From positions 1 to 13,325 of the forward strand of contig JAHEGP010000068.1 of the NCBI GenBank assembly GCA_024645065.1: DNA of 13,325 nucleotides. Reading direction: 5' to 3'. The notes beneath the pieces are model-generated. The model saw only the letters and a list, made by a program, of their open reading frames with translations. It had not been told where the DNA came from and ran no database searches. This document shows positions 6,517-13,325 of the stretch, piece after piece. The position numbers and the translations under genes were made by a program. Position 1 is the stretch's first letter. The number at the start of each line of letters is the position of its first letter. The stretch comes from Cellvibrionales bacterium (GTDB taxonomy: Bacteria; Pseudomonadota; Gammaproteobacteria; Pseudomonadales; JAHEGP01).

Positions 6517-9500
6517 ATGGTCCTGATAACAGATAAAGACAAATTCAACGATCAGATGGAGCAAGAAATCACCAAGCGCGTAAGACCCGAGCTGCAGCAA
6601 TCCGTACGCAGTTTTGGGCAACTGTTTTTTGCCAACTTCCCGCTGGAGGAGTTGCGCAACCGGGAACTTGCCGATGTTTTCGGAATACTCTATTCCAACT
6701 GGATGATCGTCCAGGAGTTCGACGGTAAAGGGTCTCATATTGAAATTCTTAACCCCGCCCACGAATTCCATGGATGGCAGTCCAACAAGACTGTAATCCA
6801 GGTGCTGGCTATCGATAAACCGTTTCTTGTCGGGTCGATTCTTGGCGAACTCAATGCCCGGGAAATCGTGATACACACGATCCACAATACCGTGATTCAC
6901 ACCCGGCGCGATGACGACCATCAACTGCTGGAATTGGCCGGTCGCGACGATTCCCGTGACGGCTTTGTCAGCGAAGCCTTGATCTATCTTGAAATCACGC
7001 GCAACAGCTCCCGGGAGTTTAGTGACGACCTGAAGGCGACTTTGCGAGAGATACTGGACGAGGTGGGCACTGTCGTGGGCGATTGGCAGGCCATGGCTCA
7101 ACACGCCAAGGATGCAATTCCTGAAGTGATTGCAACAAAGGCGATGCTGGATGATCCGGCCGTTGTCGACGAGTCGGTGCTGTTTGCGCAATGGATCCTG
7201 GCTAATCACTTTACCTTTCTCGGATACCAACAGTTGCAACTCAGGCAAGTGGATGGAGATACCCGGTTGCTTGCCGATGAAGCCAGCAACCTCGGCCTGG
7301 TTGCCTGTGGCTACGGGGTCTTGCCGGCTGCGTTGCGTAACGATTTGCTGCAAAGTTACCGAGAAAACCCCCAGCAGATACTCGGGTTCGGTCGCTACCG
7401 GTTCCAATCACGGGTGCACCGTCGCAACTATCCCGAGCTGGTTGTGATCTGGCGTTTCGATGAAGAGGGCCAGCTGACCGGCGCCCACTGCTTGATGGGG
7501 CTGTTTACCTCGCTGGTGCACACGGCCTCCGTGCGCAGTATCCCGATAATTCGCAACAAGGTCGATAGCGCGCTGTCCCGCGCCGGATACAGACCCAACA
7601 GCCATAACGGCAGGGAGCTAATCAGGATTCTCGAAACCTTTCCCCGGGGTGAATTATTTCATATCGACGAAAATAGCCTGTTCAGCCTGGTGATTGCGAT
7701 TTTTCGTATCCGGGAGCGACGTCAGGTCAGACTGTTTATGGCGGTGGACCCGGTATTCGGGTTTGTCTCCTGTCTGGTATATGTGCCCCGTAACCTGTTT
7801 CGCACCGAGCTGCGCATCGCGATGCAAGACATCATCGGCAGCGCGGTCAACGCCACCGACGGGGATTTCAACAATTTCTTCTCCGAGTCGGTACTGGCAC
7901 GAACCCACTTTTTGTTCCGCGTCGCGCCGGGCTACGATCCCCGCGTCGATGTGAGCGCGCTGGAGCAGGAGTTGGTTTTTGCGGCGAAGTCCTGGCAGGA
8001 ACATTTGCGCGAGGCGCTGATCGACGAGCTCGGCGAGGAGCATGGCAGCCTTGAAGTCAACGAGTTTCTCGAGGCGTTTCCGCGCTCCTACGAGGACGAC
8101 AATGAGCCACGTATAGCGGTTTACGACATTCAGCAGATTCGCAGTTTGAGCACCGCCAACCGGATTGGCATGAGCCTCTACCGGGCGTTGGAGGACGCAG
8201 CAGACCTGCTGCGTTTTCGCCTCCTGCGAGAGGGCGAACCGCTGATCCTGTCCGACGTTATCCCGATCCTGGAAAATTTTGGTTTGCGAGTGGTCGCCGA
8301 ATCCTCCTACCTGATCAAACCACGGACCATTGGCAAGTGTTGGCTGCAGGAGTTTACCCTGCAACACAAAAGCATGGACAAGATCGACCTGGAAAACGTG
8401 GGCTCGAATTTCAAACGCGCGTTTTATCGTATCTGGAGTGGCGACTCGGAAAACGATGCGTTTAACCGCCTGCTGTTGGCTGCCCGGCTCGACTGGCGCC
8501 AGATCAGCCTGGTGAGAGCCTATGCCCGCTACATGAAGCAACTGTCCTTTCAGTTTGGCGAGGCGTACATTGCCGATACCCTGTTCAGCAACTCAGCCAT
8601 CGCAGCACGTCTTGTGGACTTCTTTGAGCAGCGCTTCGATCCGGGCCCCGGAGTAGACAATGCGCTCCGGGATTCTCGGCAAAGCGACTGTCGGGAGCAG
8701 ATTCTCAGCAGCCTCGATCAGGTGCTCAGCCTGAATGAGGATCGGGTACTGCGGCATTTCTTCACCCTGATCAGCGCTACCCTGCGGACCAACTATTTTC
8801 AAACAGGCGACGCTGGCGATTTCAAAAATTTTATATCCCTCAAAATCAACACGTCGGCCATAGATGAGGCGCCCTTGCCGAGGCCGGAGTTCGAAATTTT
8901 TGTCTACAGCCCTCGTATGGAAGGCGTGCACCTGCGGGGTGGCAAGGTTGCCCGCGGCGGTTTGCGGTGGTCAGACCGTTACGAGGACTTTCGCACAGAA
9001 GTACTGGGTCTGGTGAAAGCCCAGCAGGTGAAGAACGCCATCATCGTACCTGTGGGTGCCAAGGGGGGCTTTGTCTGCAAGCGCTTACCTGGCGTCGAAT
9101 TCCGTGACGAGCGCCAGGCCGAGGGGATCGCTTGTTACCAGACCCTGATTCGCGGCATGCTGGACATCACTGATAACCTGGTTGCCGGCAAAATTGTGCC
9201 ACCCCCCCAAGTGGTGCGCCACGATGCCGACGACGCTTATCTGGTGGTCGCTGCCGACAAGGGCACGGCGACATTCTCGGATATTGCCAATGCGGTCGCT
9301 GCCGAGTACCGCTTCTGGCTGGGCGATGCGTTCGCATCAGGCGGGCAGTTCGGTTACGACCATAAAAAGATGGGAATTACGGCTCGCGGGGCCTGGGTTT
9401 GTGTCCAACGCCATTTTCGCGAGCTGGGCCTGGATATCCAGAAGACCGAATTTACGGTCATCGGGATCGGCGATATGTCGGGGGATGTTTTCGGCAATGG

Positions 9501-11355
9501 TATGTTATTGTCGGAGCATATCCGGCTCACCGCTGCCTTTAATCACCTGCATATATTTATCGATCCCAATCCCGATGCCGCGGTGTCCTTTGCTGAACGT
9601 CGACGATTGTTCGAACTGCCGCGCTCGGGCTGGTCGGACTACAATACCAGGCTGCTTTCCAGCGGTGGTGGAATTTTTTCGCGCGCCGCCAAGTCTATTG
9701 TGATTTCACCGGAGATGGCCGAGCGCTTTGCCATCGAACAGACTCGCTTGTCACCAGACCAGCTGATTCGCGCCCTGCTCAAGGCGCCGGTCGACCTGCT
9801 CTGGAACGGTGGTATCGGCACCTACGTCAAGAGCCGGCAGGAATCCGACACCGATGTGGGTGACAAGGCCAACGACTATGTGCGCGTTAACGCCTCCGAT
9901 CTCGGTGCCAGGGTCGTGGGGGAGGGTGGCAACCTGGGTATTACCCAGTTGGCGCGGGTGGAATTCGCCCTTGCCGGTGGGGCTATAAATACAGACTTCA
10001 TCGACAATGCCGGTGGGGTCAATTGCTCTGACCACGAGGTAAATATCAAAATCCTGCTCGACGACCAGGTGCGCAATGGCGATCTCACCATCAAGCAGCG
10101 CAACCAGCTGTTGGTGGAAATGACCGATGAAGTTTCGCAGCTGGTGTTGCTGGGTAACGACAAGCAAGCCCAGGCACTCAGTGTGGCTCATTCCCGATCG
10201 AGCAGGGGCATGGAGGAGTTTATCCGCTTTATCCAGTCCCTGGCCGCCGATGGGCACCTCGATCGGGAGCTTGAATTCATCCCGGATGACGAGCAACTGC
10301 GTAGCCGCAAAGCGGTTGATATCGGATTCACCCGCCCTGAACTGGCGGTATTGACTGCCTACAGTAAAGCGCGGCTCAAGCAGACCCTGGTAGACAGCAC
10401 CCTGCCGGAGGATCCAGTGGTTGCCAGTGTCCTTGCAGAGGCCTTTCCCGACCTTATCAACCAGCGTTTTGGAGAAGCCCTGAAGGAGCATCGCCTGCGC
10501 CGCGAAATCATTGCGATGCGAGTGGCCAACGACATGATCAACAGCGGCGGCATAACGTTTGCCCACCGTCTCAAGGAATCCACCGGCGCCAGCGACGAAG
10601 CCATAGCTCGCGGTTTCATGTTCGCCTCCCGGGTCTACCGCCGGGACCAGTTTCTTGCGGCCGTGAACGCCCTGGATTTCAAAGTCGATACCGCGATTCA
10701 ATATCAGATGCTCGATCGCACCAGCGGTCTGCTGCGTGGGGCCACTCGCTGGTTTCTGCGCGGCCAGCGCTCTGAAACGCCATTGGCAGAGTTGATCGAC
10801 GCCTACAGCGCCGGCGTAAAAGAGGTTTGGGATCACCTGTCCGAGTTTCTGGAAGGGGACATGGGGGCATTCTGGCGCGACTCCTACGACGATTATATCG
10901 CTGCAGGAGTCGACCAATCCCTCGCCACCTTTGTCGCGGGCGGCCCCCTGCTTTACGCCGGCTTGAATATTGCAGAGGCTGCGCAAAAGGTCTTTGCGGG
11001 CGTGCTGGATGTGGCAAAGCTGTACTTTCGCATTGGCGAGGAACTCGGCCTGACGGAGTTCAGCCGCAAGGTCTATGAGATGAAGGTGGAGAACCACTGG
11101 CAGGCGATCGCCCGCGAAGGGCTGATTGACGACATAGCGGCGCAGCAGCGGGAGATATCGATCACGGTGCTGCGGTGTGGCATATCGAATCAAGGCAATG
11201 TGGACGATTGCCTGGCACAATGGATCACCGGTCGCCAGCCGCTCGTGGATCGTTGGCGCAGTGCGCTGGCAGAAATAAGGACAGCCACCTCTTCCGAGTT
11301 CGCGATGTACGCCGTGGTCTTGCGGGAACTGGCCAATCTCTCTTCGAACGAATGA
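6517..11355 (+). CDS. gdhB: NAD-specific glutamate dehydrogenase, large (180-kDa) class
   Basis: This intact 1612-residue enzyme catalyses the oxidative deamination of L-glutamate to 2-oxoglutarate and ammonium with NAD+, feeding amino-acid carbon into the TCA cycle in the cytoplasm. Length matches the large GDH class (about 1600 residues). The N-terminal about 700 residues correspond to the regulatory ACT-like/PAS-like region of the family. The catalytic core begins near P799 (PRMEGVHLRGGKVARGG) and includes GAKGGF with the active-site-region lysine K849. It also includes the dinucleotide-binding stretch GIGDMSGDVFGNG (983-995), WNGGIGTYVKS from W1096, and GEGGNLGITQLAR from G1135. The last about 400 residues form the helical C-terminal domain. 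The ATG at 6517 has GTGGAG 5 bases upstream and yields the family-like N terminus. No frameshift or missing motif was seen. In relatives this class is regulated allosterically by amino acids, probably through the N-terminal region; the regulators here cannot be read from sequence. Confidence 0.97.
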   Translation: MVLITDKDKFNDQMEQEITKRVRPELQQSVRSFGQLFFANFPLEELRNRELADVFGILYSNWMIVQEFDGKGSHIEILNPAHEFHGWQSNKTVIQVLAIDKPFLVGSILGELNAREIVIHTIHNTVIHTRRDDDHQLLELAGRDDSRDGFVSEALIYLEITRNSSREFSDDLKATLREILDEVGTVVGDWQAMAQHAKDAIPEVIATKAMLDDPAVVDESVLFAQWILANHFTFLGYQQLQLRQVDGDTRLLADEASNLGLVACGYGVLPAALRNDLLQSYRENPQQILGFGRYRFQSRVHRRNYPELVVIWRFDEEGQLTGAHCLMGLFTSLVHTASVRSIPIIRNKVDSALSRAGYRPNSHNGRELIRILETFPRGELFHIDENSLFSLVIAIFRIRERRQVRLFMAVDPVFGFVSCLVYVPRNLFRTELRIAMQDIIGSAVNATDGDFNNFFSESVLARTHFLFRVAPGYDPRVDVSALEQELVFAAKSWQEHLREALIDELGEEHGSLEVNEFLEAFPRSYEDDNEPRIAVYDIQQIRSLSTANRIGMSLYRALEDAADLLRFRLLREGEPLILSDVIPILENFGLRVVAESSYLIKPRTIGKCWLQEFTLQHKSMDKIDLENVGSNFKRAFYRIWSGDSENDAFNRLLLAARLDWRQISLVRAYARYMKQLSFQFGEAYIADTLFSNSAIAARLVDFFEQRFDPGPGVDNALRDSRQSDCREQILSSLDQVLSLNEDRVLRHFFTLISATLRTNYFQTGDAGDFKNFISLKINTSAIDEAPLPRPEFEIFVYSPRMEGVHLRGGKVARGGLRWSDRYEDFRTEVLGLVKAQQVKNAIIVPVGAKGGFVCKRLPGVEFRDERQAEGIACYQTLIRGMLDITDNLVAGKIVPPPQVVRHDADDAYLVVAADKGTATFSDIANAVAAEYRFWLGDAFASGGQFGYDHKKMGITARGAWVCVQRHFRELGLDIQKTEFTVIGIGDMSGDVFGNGMLLSEHIRLTAAFNHLHIFIDPNPDAAVSFAERRRLFELPRSGWSDYNTRLLSSGGGIFSRAAKSIVISPEMAERFAIEQTRLSPDQLIRALLKAPVDLLWNGGIGTYVKSRQESDTDVGDKANDYVRVNASDLGARVVGEGGNLGITQLARVEFALAGGAINTDFIDNAGGVNCSDHEVNIKILLDDQVRNGDLTIKQRNQLLVEMTDEVSQLVLLGNDKQAQALSVAHSRSSRGMEEFIRFIQSLAADGHLDRELEFIPDDEQLRSRKAVDIGFTRPELAVLTAYSKARLKQTLVDSTLPEDPVVASVLAEAFPDLINQRFGEALKEHRLRREIIAMRVANDMINSGGITFAHRLKESTGASDEAIARGFMFASRVYRRDQFLAAVNALDFKVDTAIQYQMLDRTSGLLRGATRWFLRGQRSETPLAELIDAYSAGVKEVWDHLSEFLEGDMGAFWRDSYDDYIAAGVDQSLATFVAGGPLLYAGLNIAEAAQKVFAGVLDVAKLYFRIGEELGLTEFSRKVYEMKVENHWQAIAREGLIDDIAAQQREISITVLRCGISNQGNVDDCLAQWITGRQPLVDRWRSALAEIRTATSSEFAMYAVVLRELANLSSNE

Positions 11356-11366
11356 GCTTGGGTCCC

Positions 11367-11397
11367 GTGAGCCGCGGCCAGGGCGCTACCGGCTCAC
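11367..11397. repeat. Inverted repeat just after the glutamate dehydrogenase stop
   Basis: GTGAGCCG (11367-11374) is perfectly repeated inverted as CGGCTCAC (11390-11397) around a 15-base loop, starting 12 bases after the stop codon. No T-run follows, so it is not a classical terminator by itself; it could protect the 3' end of the mRNA or contribute to termination together with the next hairpin. Confidence 0.55.
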
Positions 11398-11423
11398 TGC
11401 GGTTACCGCTGGTGTCTAATTGG

Positions 11424-11447
11424 AGGCCCGCGCCTGCGGCGGGCTTT
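11424..11447 (+). terminator. Candidate terminator of the glutamate dehydrogenase gene
   Basis: GCCCGC (11426-11431) pairs with GCGGGC (11439-11444) around a 7-base loop, with two more possible outer pairs, followed by TTT and a mixed T-rich stretch. The stem is GC-rich but the U-tract is short and interrupted, so termination here may be incomplete. The bidirectional hairpin at 11575-11597 offers a second stop. Confidence 0.4.
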
Positions 11448-11570
11448 GCTTGCGCGCTTTTTCAAGCTCGAGGCCACGCCAGGCCTGTTGCACGACATTC
11501 AAGTGGGGCTGGGCTTCGCCGGGCATCTGCCGGGGGTATGTGGGCCGGGTGCCAGCTTGTCTCAGGCGCC

Positions 11571-11597
11571 AAAAAAAACCCGCCGTCGGCGGGTTTT
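11571..11597 (-). terminator. Rho-independent terminator of rmf, probably bidirectional
   Basis: A 10-bp stem (AAAACCCGCC with GGCGGGTTTT) closes a GTC loop. Read on the minus strand it is followed by eight T residues and starts about 31 bases after the rmf stop, a textbook Rho-independent terminator. On the plus strand the stem ends in four T residues, so it may also stop transcripts coming from the convergent glutamate dehydrogenase gene. Confidence 0.88.
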
Positions 11598-11628
11598 GAC
11601 TCATTTGCGAAAATCAAAGTTGGCAAAA

Positions 11629-11841
11629 TTACGCGATTTCGTGCTGCACAATGTTGCTGAGGCCGGAAACGCCTTTCAAGGATGCCCAGCTGTCGTTGCG
11701 TCCCTCACGCCAGCCACTCATCCAATGCTGGCGGGTATCGCCGCTGGCGTGGGGGCACTGGCTCTTGGCCCGCCCCGATAGGCCAGCGTGGTAGCCCTTG
11801 TGATAGGCCCGGTCCTTCATATCGCGTTTCTGTCTTTTCAT
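11629..11841 (-). CDS. rmf: Ribosome modulation factor
   Basis: This 70-residue basic protein begins MKRQKRD, identical to the E. coli Rmf start. It continues with the family pattern RAYHKGYHAGLSGRAKSQCP and a WMSGWREGR stretch. Rmf binds the small ribosomal subunit near the anti-Shine-Dalgarno region and drives 70S dimerisation into inactive 100S ribosomes in stationary phase or starvation. E. coli Rmf has 55 residues; the roughly 15 extra C-terminal residues here resemble the longer Pseudomonas-type proteins (about 70 residues). The ATG at 11841 has GAGGA 6 bases upstream. The gene is monocistronic by layout: terminator 31 bases downstream, long gene-free region upstream, converging with the dehydrogenase gene. 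In E. coli rmf responds to ppGpp and cAMP-CRP; no clear site for such control was recognised here. Confidence 0.96.
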   Translation of the reverse strand: MKRQKRDMKDRAYHKGYHAGLSGRAKSQCPHASGDTRQHWMSGWREGRNDSWASLKGVSGLSNIVQHEIA

Positions 11842-12306
11842 GCTGATTCCTCATTTTTCGACAAGCACGCGGCTGCCGCCCGCATCCAGGATAATTACCG
11901 CCTGGCGGTCAGCACGCTGTTTAAGCACATAGCAAAATGATGGCGGCAGGTTACTGCCGGTTGAGATGATGCACAGATGACACTTGGTAATGAGTGGCGT
12001 TTAATCATCGCTTACTCACGGTCCTGGAGAGTAGAGTAAACCATGTCATTGGGCTGAAGTCGAGGAGGGTAAAAAAGCCAGCAAAACGAATGTCACGCTC
12101 TGCACTGCGCCGCAACACCCCTAGAAATGGGGCTTGGCCGGCCCACGGTAGCGGGCTTATGGTTTTTCGAACTAAAAAACGTTTTGCTGATAAATAATTT
12201 GTCTAAAGGCCGAAATCTGACCTGGCGCCACTGGACCCGGCGGTTCAGCCCGCGCGCCGGGCAAGCCAGTGCGGGAGTCGGCGAGTGCCTGGCGGGCGCG
12301 ACAGTT
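11842..12306. other. Gene-free region between rmf and the transglycosylase gene, with several small inverted repeats
   Basis: No convincing gene was found in these 465 bases. The left part must hold the rmf promoter, since both flanking genes are on the minus strand; a weak -10-like AATTAT lies near 11891-11896 on the minus strand without a good -35. Small inverted repeats are visible: ACCGC/GCGGT at 11897-11909, CGGCAG/CTGCCG at 11944-11959, CCCC/GGGG at 12118-12132, GTTTTT/AAAAAC within about 12161-12180, and CCCGGCG/CGCCGGG at 12236-12261. The segment 12150-12215 is markedly AT-richer than its surroundings. The repeats nearest 12307 may belong to the 3' end of the transglycosylase mRNA, but none has a proper U-tract. 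Confidence 0.5.
11944..11959. repeat. Short perfect inverted repeat upstream of rmf
   Basis: CGGCAG and CTGCCG form a perfect 6-bp stem around GTTA, about 100 bases before the rmf start. It could be a protein-binding operator or an RNA hairpin in the rmf leader. Function is not known. Confidence 0.4.
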
Positions 12307-13325
12307 TCAGCCTGCGCCGCCACCGGCCTGTTTGCCGGGTGTCGCCGGTGCGCTCGCGGTGTCCCGGGTTGTATTGGCCGGATCCCGGTAACGCTGGTAC
12401 TGTTCGTTGACACAGCGCACGTAATTGACGGGTTCAATGCCCTTGACCATGCCGAAGCGAGCGCGTCGGGCGTATTGCGGCTGCGACAGCAGCAGCATTG
12501 CCTGCTCGACATGGTCGAACCACTGGTTGGGGTCCTTGCCCTCGCGTCGGGCCAAAACCCTGGCATCTTCTACATGGCCAATACCTGAGCGATAGGCCGC
12601 CAGGGTAAACCAGTGGCGTTGCTCTGGTTCAACTGCGCCATCCATTTGCTGGCGCAACCATGCCATGTATTTCACCCCCGCGTGCAAGCCGGTTTCCGGC
12701 TCCAGGATATTCTCGAAACCAATGGCCAGGGCGGTTTGCGGCATGATTTGGAGCAGGCCCTGGGCGCCGGTCCACGACGTATAGGATGGATCGAAGCCGC
12801 TCTCGCAGGCGACCTGGGCGGCAATCAGGCGCCAGTCAAACTGGTAGCGCGACGCGTACCGCCGAATCGACTCGCCATAGTGTGGTAGCACATCCGTTTT
12901 TAACGCCCGGTCGCTTTCTGCCCGCACAGCCGGCCCCGGGCCGGGAGTCGTGAAGTAACGCTGGATGGCACGCTGGTGAAAATCGCCACCATACTCTTCC
13001 AGGAAAAAGCGGTTTATCGCCTGCAGCAAGCCGGGGTTATTGTCACGTACAGCCCAGGACTGCGGGCTGGGACCGGTAAGTGCCAGGCTGGCGGTGACGT
13101 CACTGCGCCAACGCATTTCGAGGTCGATGATATGGCTGTCAGCCACGGTCAGGTCTATCTCCCCCCTGCCAACCTTGTCGATCAATTGATCAGTGCTCAG
13201 CTCCTCGGGAGCCGCCTTCACCCGCAAAATGGTGCCACCGCCGATGAGATCCTGCAGGGTTTGCCAATAGGAGCTGGACTTGCGTATCTCTATCGTCCGG
13301 TTATTGAGTTGATCCAGACTGGTCA
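12307..13325 (-). CDS. mltF: MltF-like membrane-bound lytic murein transglycosylase, C-terminal part (cut by right edge)
   Basis: The frame is open from the right edge to the TGA at 12307, giving 338 visible residues; the start lies outside the window, and a TTG at 13227 is internal. The first about 130 visible residues look like part of a periplasmic solute-binding (SBP family 3) domain, the regulatory N-terminal module of MltF. The rest is a lysozyme-like SLT domain: ACESGFDP with the probable catalytic Glu (visible residue 174, codon 12802-12804), then GAQGLLQIMPQTA, then AAYRSGIGHVEDAR. MltF cleaves peptidoglycan glycan strands non-hydrolytically to give 1,6-anhydro-muropeptides, from the outer membrane facing the periplasm. 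The later segment (LLSQPQYARRARFG to NYVRCV) also follows MltF. In the usual AYNxG motif the Asn is Arg here (codon 12589-12591). The final about 25 residues are Ala/Gly/Thr/Pro-rich, probably a flexible tail. No gene overlaps its 3' end. Confidence 0.93.
   Translation of the reverse strand, partial: TSLDQLNNRTIEIRKSSSYWQTLQDLIGGGTILRVKAAPEELSTDQLIDKVGRGEIDLTVADSHIIDLEMRWRSDVTASLALTGPSPQSWAVRDNNPGLLQAINRFFLEEYGGDFHQRAIQRYFTTPGPGPAVRAESDRALKTDVLPHYGESIRRYASRYQFDWRLIAAQVACESGFDPSYTSWTGAQGLLQIMPQTALAIGFENILEPETGLHAGVKYMAWLRQQMDGAVEPEQRHWFTLAAYRSGIGHVEDARVLARREGKDPNQWFDHVEQAMLLLSQPQYARRARFGMVKGIEPVNYVRCVNEQYQRYRDPANTTRDTASAPATPGKQAGGGAG

Noticed and set aside
6415..7407. 330-codon minus-strand open frame overlapping the divergent intergenic region and the dehydrogenase N terminus
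   Set aside because: Same antisense register effect; no recognisable domain, and it would cross the promoter region of both neighbours.
7654..8541. 295-codon minus-strand open frame inside the dehydrogenase gene
   Set aside because: Antisense shadow in the same register; no domain seen.
9751..11220. 489-codon open frame antisense to the glutamate dehydrogenase gene
   Set aside because: It lies in codon register with the sense gene, where absence of TTA, CTA and TCA codons leaves it open; the sense strand encodes a full, motif-rich enzyme.
11416..11604. 62-codon minus-strand open frame downstream of rmf
   Set aside because: Its first codons overlap the rmf terminator hairpin, it has no ribosome site, and nothing was recognised in it.
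11446..11781. 111-codon plus-strand open frame
   Set aside because: It runs through the rmf terminator and opposite rmf; no family resemblance.
11994..12197. 67-codon plus-strand open frame with GTG start, and a 35-codon version from ATG 12090
   Set aside because: No ribosome site at a usable distance (the GAGGAGGG at 12062-12069 is about 20 bases before the ATG) and no recognisable protein; kept only as a remote possibility.
12127..12588. 153-codon plus-strand open frame
   Set aside because: Mostly antisense to the clearly identified transglycosylase gene.
13225..13227. TTG as the start of the transglycosylase
   Set aside because: The frame stays open upstream to the window edge with sequence that continues the solute-binding domain, so this codon is internal.

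Overview
The window reads as ordinary chromosomal DNA of a moderately GC-rich gammaproteobacterium. The reasons are a 180-kDa-class NAD-dependent glutamate dehydrogenase, a ribosome modulation factor (Rmf), an MltF-type lytic transglycosylase, and a MoxR/VWA ('Bat') cluster in the order seen in Pseudomonas and relatives. From memory, P. aeruginosa also places gdhB beside such a cluster. A member of the Pseudomonadales/Cellvibrionales sphere is the best guess; the species cannot be named from sequence alone. No mobile element, phage gene, CRISPR array, tRNA or rRNA was seen.

Region 1 (1-6363, all minus strand) is a six-gene operon, transcribed from right to left: MoxR AAA+ ATPase, DUF58 protein, DUF4381 protein, BatA-type VWA membrane protein, a BatB-BatC fusion (VWA plus TPR plus a long hydrophilic tail), and BatD, which runs off the left edge. 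Genes overlap or lie within 7 bases of each other, so translational coupling is likely. Together they should form an inner-membrane/periplasmic assembly in which VWA domains bind metal and partners through MIDAS sites, BatD supplies a large periplasmic domain, and the cytoplasmic MoxR ATPase remodels the complex or its clients. The exact client is unknown for most such systems.

Region 2 (6364-6516) is a short divergent intergenic region. Region 3 (6517-11355, plus strand) is the intact 1612-residue NAD-glutamate dehydrogenase gene, which converts glutamate to 2-oxoglutarate and ammonium. It is followed by two GC-rich inverted repeats.

Region 4 (11356-12306) holds rmf on the minus strand with a clear Rho-independent terminator, then about 465 bases upstream of rmf with no convincing gene but several small inverted repeats. 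Region 5 (12307-13325, minus strand) is the C-terminal part of an MltF-like lytic transglycosylase, cut by the right edge.

No clearly undescribed system is visible. The least understood content is the MoxR/Bat cluster, especially the Q/D/E-rich tail and conserved-looking C-terminal peptide of its BatB-BatC protein. Smaller oddities are an Asn-to-Arg change in a normally conserved transglycosylase motif and the structured, gene-free DNA upstream of rmf.
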